13,651 bases of DNA, taken from positions 15,166 to 28,816 of the forward strand of contig DPVW01000378.1 in assembly GCA_003529325.1 (NCBI GenBank), written 5' to 3'. The stretch comes from Candidatus Latescibacterota bacterium (GTDB lineage: Bacteria; Latescibacterota; UBA2968; UBA8231). The notes beneath the pieces are model-generated. The model did no database searches and was not told where the DNA came from. It saw nothing but the letters and a program-made list of their open reading frames with translations. The translations under genes and the position numbers were made by a program. The first letter of the stretch is position 1; every line of letters begins with the position of its first letter. Shown here piece by piece: positions 6,775 to 13,293 of this stretch.

Positions 6775-8357
6775 GCGGTCGGCGTTGAAACCAGCGCGGC
6801 GAGCAACTCCTCCACCGTGCCAGCCTGATCGAGTCGTCGGTTGAAGATAGCCGCCGTGTCAGCGTCTACACAACTCTTCAAGTCGACGGTCTGCACGCGC
6901 CCCTGGACACCGAACTCGATGCTGTCCCAATTCAGTGAACGCACCTGGGCGCCAAATTTTTCCAATACTCGTCCACGAAACCAGGCCCGCGTACCCGCCG
7001 GGGGTGTTACCACGGCCGCCTCAATGCTGGTACTGTCACTGTAGCGGAAGACGGAGCCATCCCCGGCACTCTCCAGCATGAGATACAGACCTTCCTGGGG
7101 GTCGACGTTGTGATACTCCAGGTCCTGGCTCTGCAGCCACGACCGGTCCTCCGGTTTGCCCCAATCCAGTCCTTCAGAGTCAGCAAAGGCATCGAGCAGC
7201 CATTTCTTTGTCACCCAATCACAACGACCCACCAACTCCAGTGGATCCCCGGCGAGCGCCTCGAGCGCGGCTTGCCACGAGTCCAGAATCCAATCGGTCT
7301 CGTCGTCACGTCCCGCCGTCAACTGACGCGCCCTGTCGAGATAGGCGGCTTGCACGTCCACCGCCGTCGTCGGCGTGCGGTCCGCCAGTTCCACCTCCCA
7401 GCGCCGTCCCGGGTCGCGGCTGATCCCTTTCACGGCGCCGATGGGATCGGCAAGTTCCAGGGCGGGCACCCGACCGGCCTCGAGTAGTTCAAGCACGAGG
7501 CGCAGGGCACCCACCTTCAGCGCCGTCGCCCACTCACACATGTTGGCGTCGCCGATGATGATATGCAAGCGTCGATAGCGCGCCGGGTCGGCGTGTGGTT
7601 CATCTCGAGTATTGACCAGAGGTCGCCGCGTCATCGTATCGACGCTGGCGATGACTTCGAAAAAATCGGATCGCTGCGCCAGCTGGAACAGAGCCTGATC
7701 GTGACGGTTGTCCCCCTCGACGCCGACCTTGCCGGCGCCAGCGTAGATCTGGCGCGTCACCAGAAAGGGCAGCAACGCCGCCACCACGTCGTCGAAAGGA
7801 ATTGACCGCGGCAGCAGAAAGTTTTCGTGGCAGCCGTAGGAGTGCCCCTCAAAGTCGGTGTTGTTCTTATATAGACGAACCGTTCCTTTACGACTGGAGG
7901 CCCGTCCTCGCTCCTCGGTACGGCGACGGGCACACTGCAGCAGGATGCGTTCGCCCGCACGATCCTGAGCGACCAGGTCGGCCAACGACAGACATTCGGC
8001 TGTACTGAACTCGGGATGGGTGTGATCGTTGTACAGACGCGCACCATTGCTGAGGATCAGGTCGGACTTTAGCTCCTTGAGTGGGATCTTGCGGACCCGA
8101 TCCTTTTGCAGATGTTCGGTCTCGTCCTTGTCCTGCAACAATTCGTCGACCTCAAAACCACGCATATCCAACCGCGGGTTTTCCAGATCGTAGTCCCAAC
8201 GGGCGACAAAATCTTCCCGCGTGTAGCAACGGATCAACTCCATCGACTCCGTCACGACATCGAGATCGTCGACGCCGTCGACCTGGATTCCGTATTCGGT
8301 CTCCAGGCCGCAGAGTCGGCGCGGGGCATCCTGCTCTGAGGTGACAGAGGAGATCAG
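6759..8357 (-). CDS. dop: Pup deamidase/depupylase Dop (start codon non-canonical or frameshifted)
   Basis: Dop deamidates Pup Gln to Glu and removes Pup from substrates; it is a paralogue of PafA. The frame encodes RRLCGLETEYGIQV, with the ATP/Mg-binding Glu motif, then an insertion of some 50 residues before GARLYNDHTHPEFSTAE with the catalytic-type Asp (about residue 111 counting from 8357), SYGCHENFLLP, NTRDEPHAD and RRLHIIIGDANMCEWATALK. These match PafA block by block, and the insertion corresponds to the Dop loop. The oddity is the start. Between the in-frame stop at 8411-8409 and the GLETEYG motif there is no ATG, GTG or TTG, only CTG at 8357, which would overlap the mpa TGA as CTGA. 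GTG 8255 would delete the essential motif. Alternatively, one base missing in the C4 run after ATG 8329 would restore MPPRRLCGLETEYG. Extent given is to CTG 8357 (532 aa). Confidence 0.9.
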   Translation of the reverse strand: MISSVTSEQDAPRRLCGLETEYGIQVDGVDDLDVVTESMELIRCYTREDFVARWDYDLENPRLDMRGFEVDELLQDKDETEHLQKDRVRKIPLKELKSDLILSNGARLYNDHTHPEFSTAECLSLADLVAQDRAGERILLQCARRRTEERGRASSRKGTVRLYKNNTDFEGHSYGCHENFLLPRSIPFDDVVAALLPFLVTRQIYAGAGKVGVEGDNRHDQALFQLAQRSDFFEVIASVDTMTRRPLVNTRDEPHADPARYRRLHIIIGDANMCEWATALKVGALRLVLELLEAGRVPALELADPIGAVKGISRDPGRRWEVELADRTPTTAVDVQAAYLDRARQLTAGRDDETDWILDSWQAALEALAGDPLELVGRCDWVTKKWLLDAFADSEGLDWGKPEDRSWLQSQDLEYHNVDPQEGLYLMLESAGDGSVFRYSDSTSIEAAVVTPPAGTRAWFRGRVLEKFGAQVRSLNWDSIEFGVQGRVQTVDLKSCVDADTAAIFNRRLDQAGTVEELLAALVSTPTAKETP

Positions 8358-10102
8358 ATAACCTTGCCGGCGGCGGCACGATCGCGGGAGCGCTCGGAGT
8401 TCGCCGTCTTAGGCTGCACACGCACAACATTCTCAGGGTCGTAGTCGAGCAGCTTCAGCCAATCCTCGACACTATCAGTCGGGGGAAAGACCTCGTTCTC
8501 GCGATATTCCGAACGCACAGCCTCGAGCAGATCCTCTTCTCTGAGGCCCGCCTGTTCGATACTCTTTTCATCGATAGCCCGCTTGATCGCCGCTTCCTTG
8601 GCGCGTTGCACGATATTATCGATCAACGCCCCCGAGGCGAGATCGCCAAAATGCAGACTCTCCGTGCGTCCCGAGCGCAACGCGACCTCGAGAAACTTGG
8701 TTTCCTCTGTACGCGCGAACAGCGCCTTCGTCGCCCCTTCGATAAAGGCCTCACGCGCCTTGCCAGGGCCACCGTGATCTTTTACAGCCACTGGGTCGAG
8801 GGGCAGATCTTCGGTCACGTAGAGTCCGAAGATATCCTTCGCCGACTCCTGATCCGGGCGGGCGACCTTGATCTTGCGATCGATGCGGCCCGGACGAAGG
8901 ATGGCGGGGTCGATGAGATCGTGGCGATTTGATGCGAGAATGATGACCACATCCTGCAGCGAGTCGATGCCATCCATTTCAGTGCAGAACATGGGTACGA
9001 CGGTGTTGGCGATGTTATGGCTGCGCATGGACCGACGCGTTCCGAGGATCGACTCAGCCTCGTCGATAAAGATGAAGGGCAGAAACCCCTCTTTCCGCTT
9101 CTGCCGCGCCTGGGCGAAGAGCTCACGCACCATGCGCTCGGTCTCGCCGAGCCACATGTTGAGAATTTCGGGACCCTTGATGTGCATGAAGTATTCCTGC
9201 ACCTGCAGGCCCTCTTCCTCCCGCAGGTGCTGCACGAGGCTGTAAGCTGTGGCCTTGCCAATCAAGGTCTTGCCACACCCGGGTGGTCCATACAGCAGAA
9301 AGCCTTTGGGCGTTGAATAGTGAAACTTTTCGAACAGTTCCGGATGCAGGGCAGGCAATTCGATGGCATCGCGGATGGCGCGGATCGCTTCGTGCTGGCC
9401 GCCGATACGATCCCACGGCATTGGCGGAATGTCCTCGAGGAAGTGCTCCTTGCTCTCCTTCGAGGGAATGCGCTCCAGTGCCACTTTCATCGACGGATCG
9501 GTGCGCACCTCGTCCCCCACCTTGAGGTCGATCTCCGCCAGCTCCTTGGCCCGCTCGATGACGAAGTCGGCAGTGCCGTGTTCGTTGCCAATGCGCAGGC
9601 GACCTTCTTCGAGCACATCGGAGACTCGCGCCACCGGTCCTACGGCTGCGTAGCCCATGAGGCCGACGACGGCATATGCCTCGTTGATCAGCACCCGTGT
9701 CCCGACCTTGAGATCCTCCGGGTTCACCCGCGGATCGATGTTGGCGTAGTACTCGGAGCCGCCGACAAAGACCGTGGCGATACCCGCCTTCGGCGAACCG
9801 AGAAATATGCCGATGCGGTTGGCCGGCGCCGTGACCTTTTCCAGCGCCGCCTCCAACTCGACGAGCGCGCGACGGGCCTCGTGGAAGGTGATCTCCCGAT
9901 CCATCAGCTGACGTCGCAATTGATAGAGCAACGGGCGGGCCGGATCGCGCTCAGGCAGCGTCAGCAGGACCTGATCGACGAGTCGAATGGGCTCGTCCTC
10001 GCCCCCCTCCGCGGGCTCGGCAGGCTCGCCGCCGCGTAGAGCTGCGGGGATCTCGTCCTCCTCCAGATACCGCCCGAAACCTGAGTCGTGGTCCTGTGCC
10101 AT
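8354..10102 (-). CDS. mpa: Proteasomal AAA ATPase Mpa/ARC
   Basis: This hexameric unfoldase captures Pup on an N-terminal coiled coil and threads substrates into the 20S core. The 582-aa protein, numbered from ATG 10102, has a charged disordered start, a helical/coiled-coil stretch (about 38-92, e.g. LLYQLRRQLMDREITFHEAR) and two OB-like barrels (about 95-210). The AAA domain has Walker A GPPGCGKT (272-279), a pore-loop region YFMHIKGPEIL (from 304), Walker B FIFIDEAES (343-351), sensor-1 ASN (390-392) and RPGRIDRK (403-410), with ARC-type KGPEILNMWLGETER. I chose ATG 10102 because it lies 16 nt after the lepB stop with AGGA 8 nt upstream; a further-upstream ATG would overlap lepB by 80 nt. 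The C-terminus is AAAGKVI and lacks the GQYL tail that docks mycobacterial Mpa into PrcA. Confidence 0.95.
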   Translation of the reverse strand: MAQDHDSGFGRYLEEDEIPAALRGGEPAEPAEGGEDEPIRLVDQVLLTLPERDPARPLLYQLRRQLMDREITFHEARRALVELEAALEKVTAPANRIGIFLGSPKAGIATVFVGGSEYYANIDPRVNPEDLKVGTRVLINEAYAVVGLMGYAAVGPVARVSDVLEEGRLRIGNEHGTADFVIERAKELAEIDLKVGDEVRTDPSMKVALERIPSKESKEHFLEDIPPMPWDRIGGQHEAIRAIRDAIELPALHPELFEKFHYSTPKGFLLYGPPGCGKTLIGKATAYSLVQHLREEEGLQVQEYFMHIKGPEILNMWLGETERMVRELFAQARQKRKEGFLPFIFIDEAESILGTRRSMRSHNIANTVVPMFCTEMDGIDSLQDVVIILASNRHDLIDPAILRPGRIDRKIKVARPDQESAKDIFGLYVTEDLPLDPVAVKDHGGPGKAREAFIEGATKALFARTEETKFLEVALRSGRTESLHFGDLASGALIDNIVQRAKEAAIKRAIDEKSIEQAGLREEDLLEAVRSEYRENEVFPPTDSVEDWLKLLDYDPENVVRVQPKTANSERSRDRAAAGKVI

Positions 10103-10118
10103 ACCGTCAGTCCTGATG

Positions 10119-10859
10119 CTAGTGGATGATGGTTCCGAGTCGAGTGTAGCGCGAGCGCAATGGTAGGGTGGGCAGATTCCAGAGGAAATTGCCGGCATCG
10201 AGCAGCAATTGTGGCAACCCGGTGTAAAGCGGTCCGCTCACAAGGTGCGACGACCAGTAGATGATCATCGCCTTGCCCTTTATCAACTTGCGTGGCACGG
10301 GACCGAACATGCGACTGTCATTGGAATTGTCGCGGTTGTCCCCCATCATGAAGTAGTGATCGGCCTTGACTCGATACGGCCCGAAGTTGTCGCGTGCACT
10401 TGCCGCTCCTGGAAGAATTCGGGGATCCGTCAGTTTACCGGTGGGCGACAGTTGAAAGGGTTTGCCATCGACATACAGTTGCTTGTCGATAACCTGCACC
10501 GTCTGTCCGCCGACGGCGACGCAGCGCTTGATCAGGTCGCGGCCTACCTCCGTCTTGGAACGGAAGATGACGATATCCCCGGGCTCCGGGTCCCGCAAAC
10601 CGGGCAGTCGGAACAGGGGCTCGCTGAGAACGGGCAGCCCCACCGGAGCGCCGTAAATGAATTTGTTCGCCAGCAGATAGTCGCCGATATAGAGGGTGTC
10701 CTCCATCGAGCCGGACGGAATGTAAAACGCCTGCACGACGGTGCTGCGAATCAGTAGTGCCAGACCCACAGCGATGAGTATGGAGGACCCGTAATCGCGG
10801 AAACTTCCGCGGGAAGGGCGGTTGCTGGCAGAGTCTGTCTTTGGAGGCATTGTTCCCAT
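10119..10859 (-). CDS. lepB: Signal peptidase I
   Basis: LepB is the membrane-bound Ser/Lys protease that cleaves signal peptides from exported proteins. The 246-aa sequence has a hydrophilic N-terminus, one membrane segment (SSILIAVGLALLIRSTVVQAF, roughly 25-45), the nucleophile Ser51 in IPSGSMEDTL, the general base Lys111 in DLIKRCVAV, and the GDNRDNSNDSR box at 173-183. All conserved SPase I boxes are present in order. It is the first gene of the proteasome operon: mpa begins 16 nt after its TAG. No good ribosome site precedes ATG 10859; Met4 (ATG 10850, with GGGA upstream) is an alternative start. A perfect inverted repeat lies 11 nt upstream of the start. A co-transcription role with the cytosolic proteasome is not explained by known biology and may be simple gene neighbourhood. 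Confidence 0.95.
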   Translation of the reverse strand: MGTMPPKTDSASNRPSRGSFRDYGSSILIAVGLALLIRSTVVQAFYIPSGSMEDTLYIGDYLLANKFIYGAPVGLPVLSEPLFRLPGLRDPEPGDIVIFRSKTEVGRDLIKRCVAVGGQTVQVIDKQLYVDGKPFQLSPTGKLTDPRILPGAASARDNFGPYRVKADHYFMMGDNRDNSNDSRMFGPVPRKLIKGKAMIIYWSSHLVSGPLYTGLPQLLLDAGNFLWNLPTLPLRSRYTRLGTIIH

Positions 10860-10870
10860 TCGGAATGAGG

Positions 10871-10890
10871 GGTCCGGTCAGACCCGGACC
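10871..10890. repeat. Perfect inverted repeat in the lepB 5' leader
   Basis: GGTCCGG (10871-10877) and CCGGACC (10884-10890) form a 7-bp, GC-rich stem with a 6-nt loop, 11 nt before the lepB start. There is no T-tract on either strand, so termination is unlikely. It could be an operator for the proteasome operon or an RNA hairpin affecting lepB translation. Confidence 0.45.
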
Positions 10891-10924
10891 AACTGCTTAG
10901 GCGAACATACAAAAGCGCTAATTC

Positions 10925-10930
10925 ATTGTA
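10925..10930 (-). promoter_or_regulatory. Candidate -10 box for the lepB-proteasome operon
   Basis: In the only AT-rich part of the intergenic region, TACAAT reads on the minus strand and matches 5 of 6 consensus bases. No convincing -35 lies 16-18 nt upstream. A TATAGT (on the minus strand, near 10946-10951) is a second possible -10. Transcription from here would give a leader of about 60 nt containing the 10871-10890 hairpin. Confidence 0.3.
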
Positions 10931-10988
10931 AAATCAAGACCTACTATATGCTTTCCCGATGACCGACCCGTTCGGCTCCCGGTTCGCG

Positions 10989-11000
10989 ACAGGGCCCTGT
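10989..11000. repeat. 12-bp perfect palindrome upstream of the first MBL gene
   Basis: ACAGGGCCCTGT is fully self-complementary. It ends 17 bp before the -35 box of the plus-strand promoter and lies in the divergent intergenic region, a typical place for a dimeric regulator to bind. No regulator gene is visible in the window. Confidence 0.35.
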
Positions 11001-11017
11001 GCAAAGGGTGTAACTCC

Positions 11018-11046
11018 TTGTGAAACAGTTAGATCCTCGCTATAAT
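11018..11046 (+). promoter_or_regulatory. Promoter for the MBL operon, probably giving a leaderless transcript
   Basis: TTGTGA (11018-11023) and a perfect TATAAT (11041-11046) are separated by exactly 17 nt. Transcription would be expected to begin about 7 nt after the -10, which is the A of the ATG at 11053. No Shine-Dalgarno precedes that ATG, consistent with leaderless translation. Confidence 0.6.
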
Positions 11047-11052
11047 TGAGCG

Positions 11053-11925
11053 ATGAAGATCACCTTCTGGGGCGTCCGCGGCTCCTTTCCAGTGTCGTCG
11101 CCGGACGTCATCCGTTACGGGGGCAATACGCCCTGCATCGAGGTCCAGACCGACGACGGCACGATCGTGATCGACGCCGGGACGGGGATTCGGGGACTGG
11201 GCAAGTCCCTTCTTGCGCGCGGTGTCTCCCATGTCGATCTGTTGCTCAGCCACGCGCATTGGGATCACATTCAGGGCTTCCCTCACTTCGAGCCTCTTTT
11301 TCACGACGATGTCTCCATCACCGTACACTCCCTCAGACACCCTCGTCACACGCTGTCGAGTATCTTTTCGGAGCAACAGCAGGAGTCCTTCTACCCGGTC
11401 AGGCTCGAAGATCTGAAAGCTCGCATCACATTCGTCGAGCACGATGACGGCGAGGCCTTCGAAGTTGCCGGTGCGCATGTCGTGATCCGGCGACTGAACC
11501 ACCCTGGAGTGGCTGGGGGGTTTCGCATCGAGTTCGGGGTACGCACCTTCTCCTACATCAGCGACACGGACCTCAATGGCGAGTGCTTGCTGGCCTCGGA
11601 TCTTCCAGCGACACCCAAAATTGAAGATATCGACTGGCTCAGGCGGTTACGTCAGTCGGCGTGTGATCTGGGTCAAAGTGCCGATCTGATGGTTTGTGAT
11701 ACTTTTTTCCTTCCGGATGAGTACGACTCGACCTGGGGCCACAGTCGCCCTGATGACTTTGTCGAGTTTGCGACGGAGGCCGGTGCAGGCACGGTGTGCC
11801 TGTTCCACCATCGTCCCGATCGTAGCGACGACGAAATGGATACCATCGTCGATGCCTGTCGGGCCAAGGTGAAAGGTGACCTCCGAGTATTGGGCGCCAA
11901 CGAAGGTCTGGAAATCGACCTGTAA
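11053..11925 (+). CDS. MBL-fold metallo-hydrolase (PhnP-like), intact metal motif
   Basis: This is a 290-aa member of the metallo-beta-lactamase superfamily of the COG1235/PhnP-like type, whose known members cleave phosphodiesters. It opens with KITFWGVRGSFPV and YGGNTPCIEV, followed by VIDAGTGIRGLG. The HxHxDH metal motif is complete as HAHWDH (67-72), followed by IQGF. Later metal-site segments are NHPGVAGG, FSYISDTDL and the closing CLFHHRPDRSDDE. No signal peptide, so cytosolic. The natural substrate cannot be told from sequence; cyclic nucleotide-like diesters or RNA ends are possible. It heads a plus-strand operon divergent from lepB, 44 nt before a paralogue. Start ATG 11053 sits 6 nt after a TATAAT box and has no ribosome site. 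Confidence 0.85.
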   Translation: MKITFWGVRGSFPVSSPDVIRYGGNTPCIEVQTDDGTIVIDAGTGIRGLGKSLLARGVSHVDLLLSHAHWDHIQGFPHFEPLFHDDVSITVHSLRHPRHTLSSIFSEQQQESFYPVRLEDLKARITFVEHDDGEAFEVAGAHVVIRRLNHPGVAGGFRIEFGVRTFSYISDTDLNGECLLASDLPATPKIEDIDWLRRLRQSACDLGQSADLMVCDTFFLPDEYDSTWGHSRPDDFVEFATEAGAGTVCLFHHRPDRSDDEMDTIVDACRAKVKGDLRVLGANEGLEIDL

Positions 11926-11957
11926 CCCGAAACCTATCCTCACCCCCTCACCCAGAT

Positions 11958-11962
11958 AAAGG
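11958..11962 (+). promoter_or_regulatory. Shine-Dalgarno deciding the TTG start of the second MBL gene
   Basis: AAAGG lies 7 nt before TTG 11970, the right distance. The in-frame GTG at 11976 would be 13 nt away, too far. TTG 11970 is therefore preferred, adding two residues (MH) before VKLWGTRGS. Confidence 0.5.
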
Positions 11963-11969
11963 TTGTGCT

Positions 11970-12809
11970 TTGCACGTGAAGCTGTGGGGCACCCGGGGGT
12001 CAGTCCCCTCTCCCACATCAGCAACGACTCGGTATGGTGGCAACACGCCCTGCGTGAGTGTCCGTGCTGCCGATGGGAAACTGTTGATCCTCGACGCCGG
12101 AATCGGGCTGCATTGGCTGGGAGGCGAGTTGCTGGGCAATGGCTTTGCCGAAGATGGCGAGGCACACGTGCTGATCACCCATACGCACTGGGCCCATATT
12201 CAGGGACTGCCCTTCTTTCAACCCATGTTGATAGCTGCTTGTAACATCCACCTCTATGGCGATGGCGGTGACACACCCTTTCGGGAAGTCCTGCTACGGC
12301 AGATGGAACACGCCTACTGCCCCGTTCCCAATTTCTTCGAGGATCACATTGGTGCGACGTTGACGACAACACAACTCAACGAATCATCTTTCCGTATCGG
12401 CGCCACAACGATCACGCCGCGCCGGGTCAACCACACCCCGGGTGTGCCCACCCATGGGTTCCGCCTCGACAACGGCAACAGTTCGCTGGCCTACATCCCC
12501 GACGTGGAGTATCTCGACGACACGCACAGGCGTCCGGCGTTGGAATTAGCGGATGGTGTCGATCTGCTCATCCACGACGCTCATCACACTTCGGCGGAGT
12601 ACGAATCGCGGCGCGGATGCGGTCACTGCAGCGATGATATCGCAGTGGAACTGGCGCGCGAGGCCCGCGTGGGCAAGATTCTACTATTCCATCATCATCC
12701 CGATCACGACGACGACGTGATCGACGGTGTCGTCAGCAGGTATGCTAATAGTGGTTTCACCGTCGAAGGCGCCGCCGAACGCACCGAGCATATCCTTGAC
12801 TCTTCCTGA
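11970..12809 (+). CDS. MBL-fold protein, paralogue with altered HxHxDH motif (Asp to Ala)
   Basis: The 279-aa protein is clearly paralogous to its upstream neighbour: VKLWGTRGSVPSP, TRYGGNTPCVSV, LLILDAGIGLHWLGGELL and, near the end, ILLFHHHPDHDDDVID. The metal motif reads HTHWAH (71-76): the Asp that normally binds the second metal ion is Ala75 (codon GCC). Other metal-site segments remain (NHTPGVPTHG, LAYIPDVEYLDD, LIHDAHHTSAEYE, GHCSDDIAVELARE). So it may bind one metal, work with altered chemistry, or be a pseudo-enzyme partner of the first MBL protein. The reading frame is intact and normal in length, so it is not a decaying gene. It starts at TTG 11970 and its 3' end overlaps the next gene by 14 nt, suggesting an operon of three genes. 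Confidence 0.85.
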   Translation: MHVKLWGTRGSVPSPTSATTRYGGNTPCVSVRAADGKLLILDAGIGLHWLGGELLGNGFAEDGEAHVLITHTHWAHIQGLPFFQPMLIAACNIHLYGDGGDTPFREVLLRQMEHAYCPVPNFFEDHIGATLTTTQLNESSFRIGATTITPRRVNHTPGVPTHGFRLDNGNSSLAYIPDVEYLDDTHRRPALELADGVDLLIHDAHHTSAEYESRRGCGHCSDDIAVELAREARVGKILLFHHHPDHDDDVIDGVVSRYANSGFTVEGAAERTEHILDSS

Positions 12810-13293
12810 CAGAAGTAACCACATCTTCCCGCTTCGCTTCGCCCTGTTGGCAGCCCTTGTTCTGACCACTGGCTGCGGCAAGAAAGATGCAGAATTGCAG
12901 CAGACTCATGCGTATATGGATTCCCTGCGCATCTACCTTGGCGACCTGCGCCTCATGGATCATGAGATCAACAAAGCGATTGCGGGGGATTCCGTCTCCG
13001 CCGATCTCATCGTACCCATGATCGCCGAGCGCCTGCGACCTACGGTCGATGACCTGCGCCAGCGTGCCGATGGACTGCACCCGACGCCGGCCGTGCGCAG
13101 CGCCCACACGTTGCTGATCTCGTACCTCGATGTGCGCCTGCAGGCCTACGACGCCGCACTACGAGGCCAGACCGAGGCGCGGACGGAACTATTCGACCTA
13201 TTCTCTTCCAAGCAGATCGAGGCGCAGATGATCGGACGCGATCTTGAGGAAGAATCGCGGCGACTACTCAGCCAGATCCCCGATTACCGGTAA
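12796..13293 (+). CDS. Small helical lipoprotein
   Basis: I do not recognise a family. The 165-aa product from TTG 12796 starts with RSNHIFPLRF, then a hydrophobic ALLAALVLTTGC, giving a lipoprotein-type signal peptide with Cys27 as the lipidated residue. The lipobox is slightly off consensus (Thr at -3 and -2, Gly at -1, Leu at -4). The mature part is almost wholly helical and charged (DAELQQTHAYMDSLRIYLGD, PMIAERLRPTVDDLRQRADG, RDLEEESRRLLSQ), likely a coiled-coil periplasmic or outer-membrane protein. I chose TTG 12796 because longer starts (e.g. ATG 12727) put over 20 non-signal residues before the hydrophobic core and overlap the MBL gene by 83 nt. The TAA stop overlaps the convergent oxidoreductase gene by 10 nt. 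Confidence 0.7.
   Translation: MTLPDRSNHIFPLRFALLAALVLTTGCGKKDAELQQTHAYMDSLRIYLGDLRLMDHEINKAIAGDSVSADLIVPMIAERLRPTVDDLRQRADGLHPTPAVRSAHTLLISYLDVRLQAYDAALRGQTEARTELFDLFSSKQIEAQMIGRDLEEESRRLLSQIPDYR

Noticed and set aside
6759..8255. Shorter dop model starting at GTG 8255
   Set aside because: It would remove GLETEYG, which holds the ATP/Mg-binding Glu conserved in all Dop/PafA proteins, although the motif is encoded in the same frame just upstream.
9320..10039. 239-codon plus-strand frame inside mpa
   Set aside because: Antisense to the conserved ATPase; His/Asp/Leu pattern is a mirror of mpa codons.
8354..10198. Longer mpa model starting at ATG 10198
   Set aside because: It would overlap lepB by 80 nt, and the extra 32 residues have no family character; ATG 10102 lies in the intergenic gap with a ribosome site.
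12727..13293. Longer lipoprotein model starting at ATG 12727
   Set aside because: It adds 23 residues before the signal peptide and overlaps the MBL gene by 83 nt; TTG 12796 gives a normal signal peptide length.
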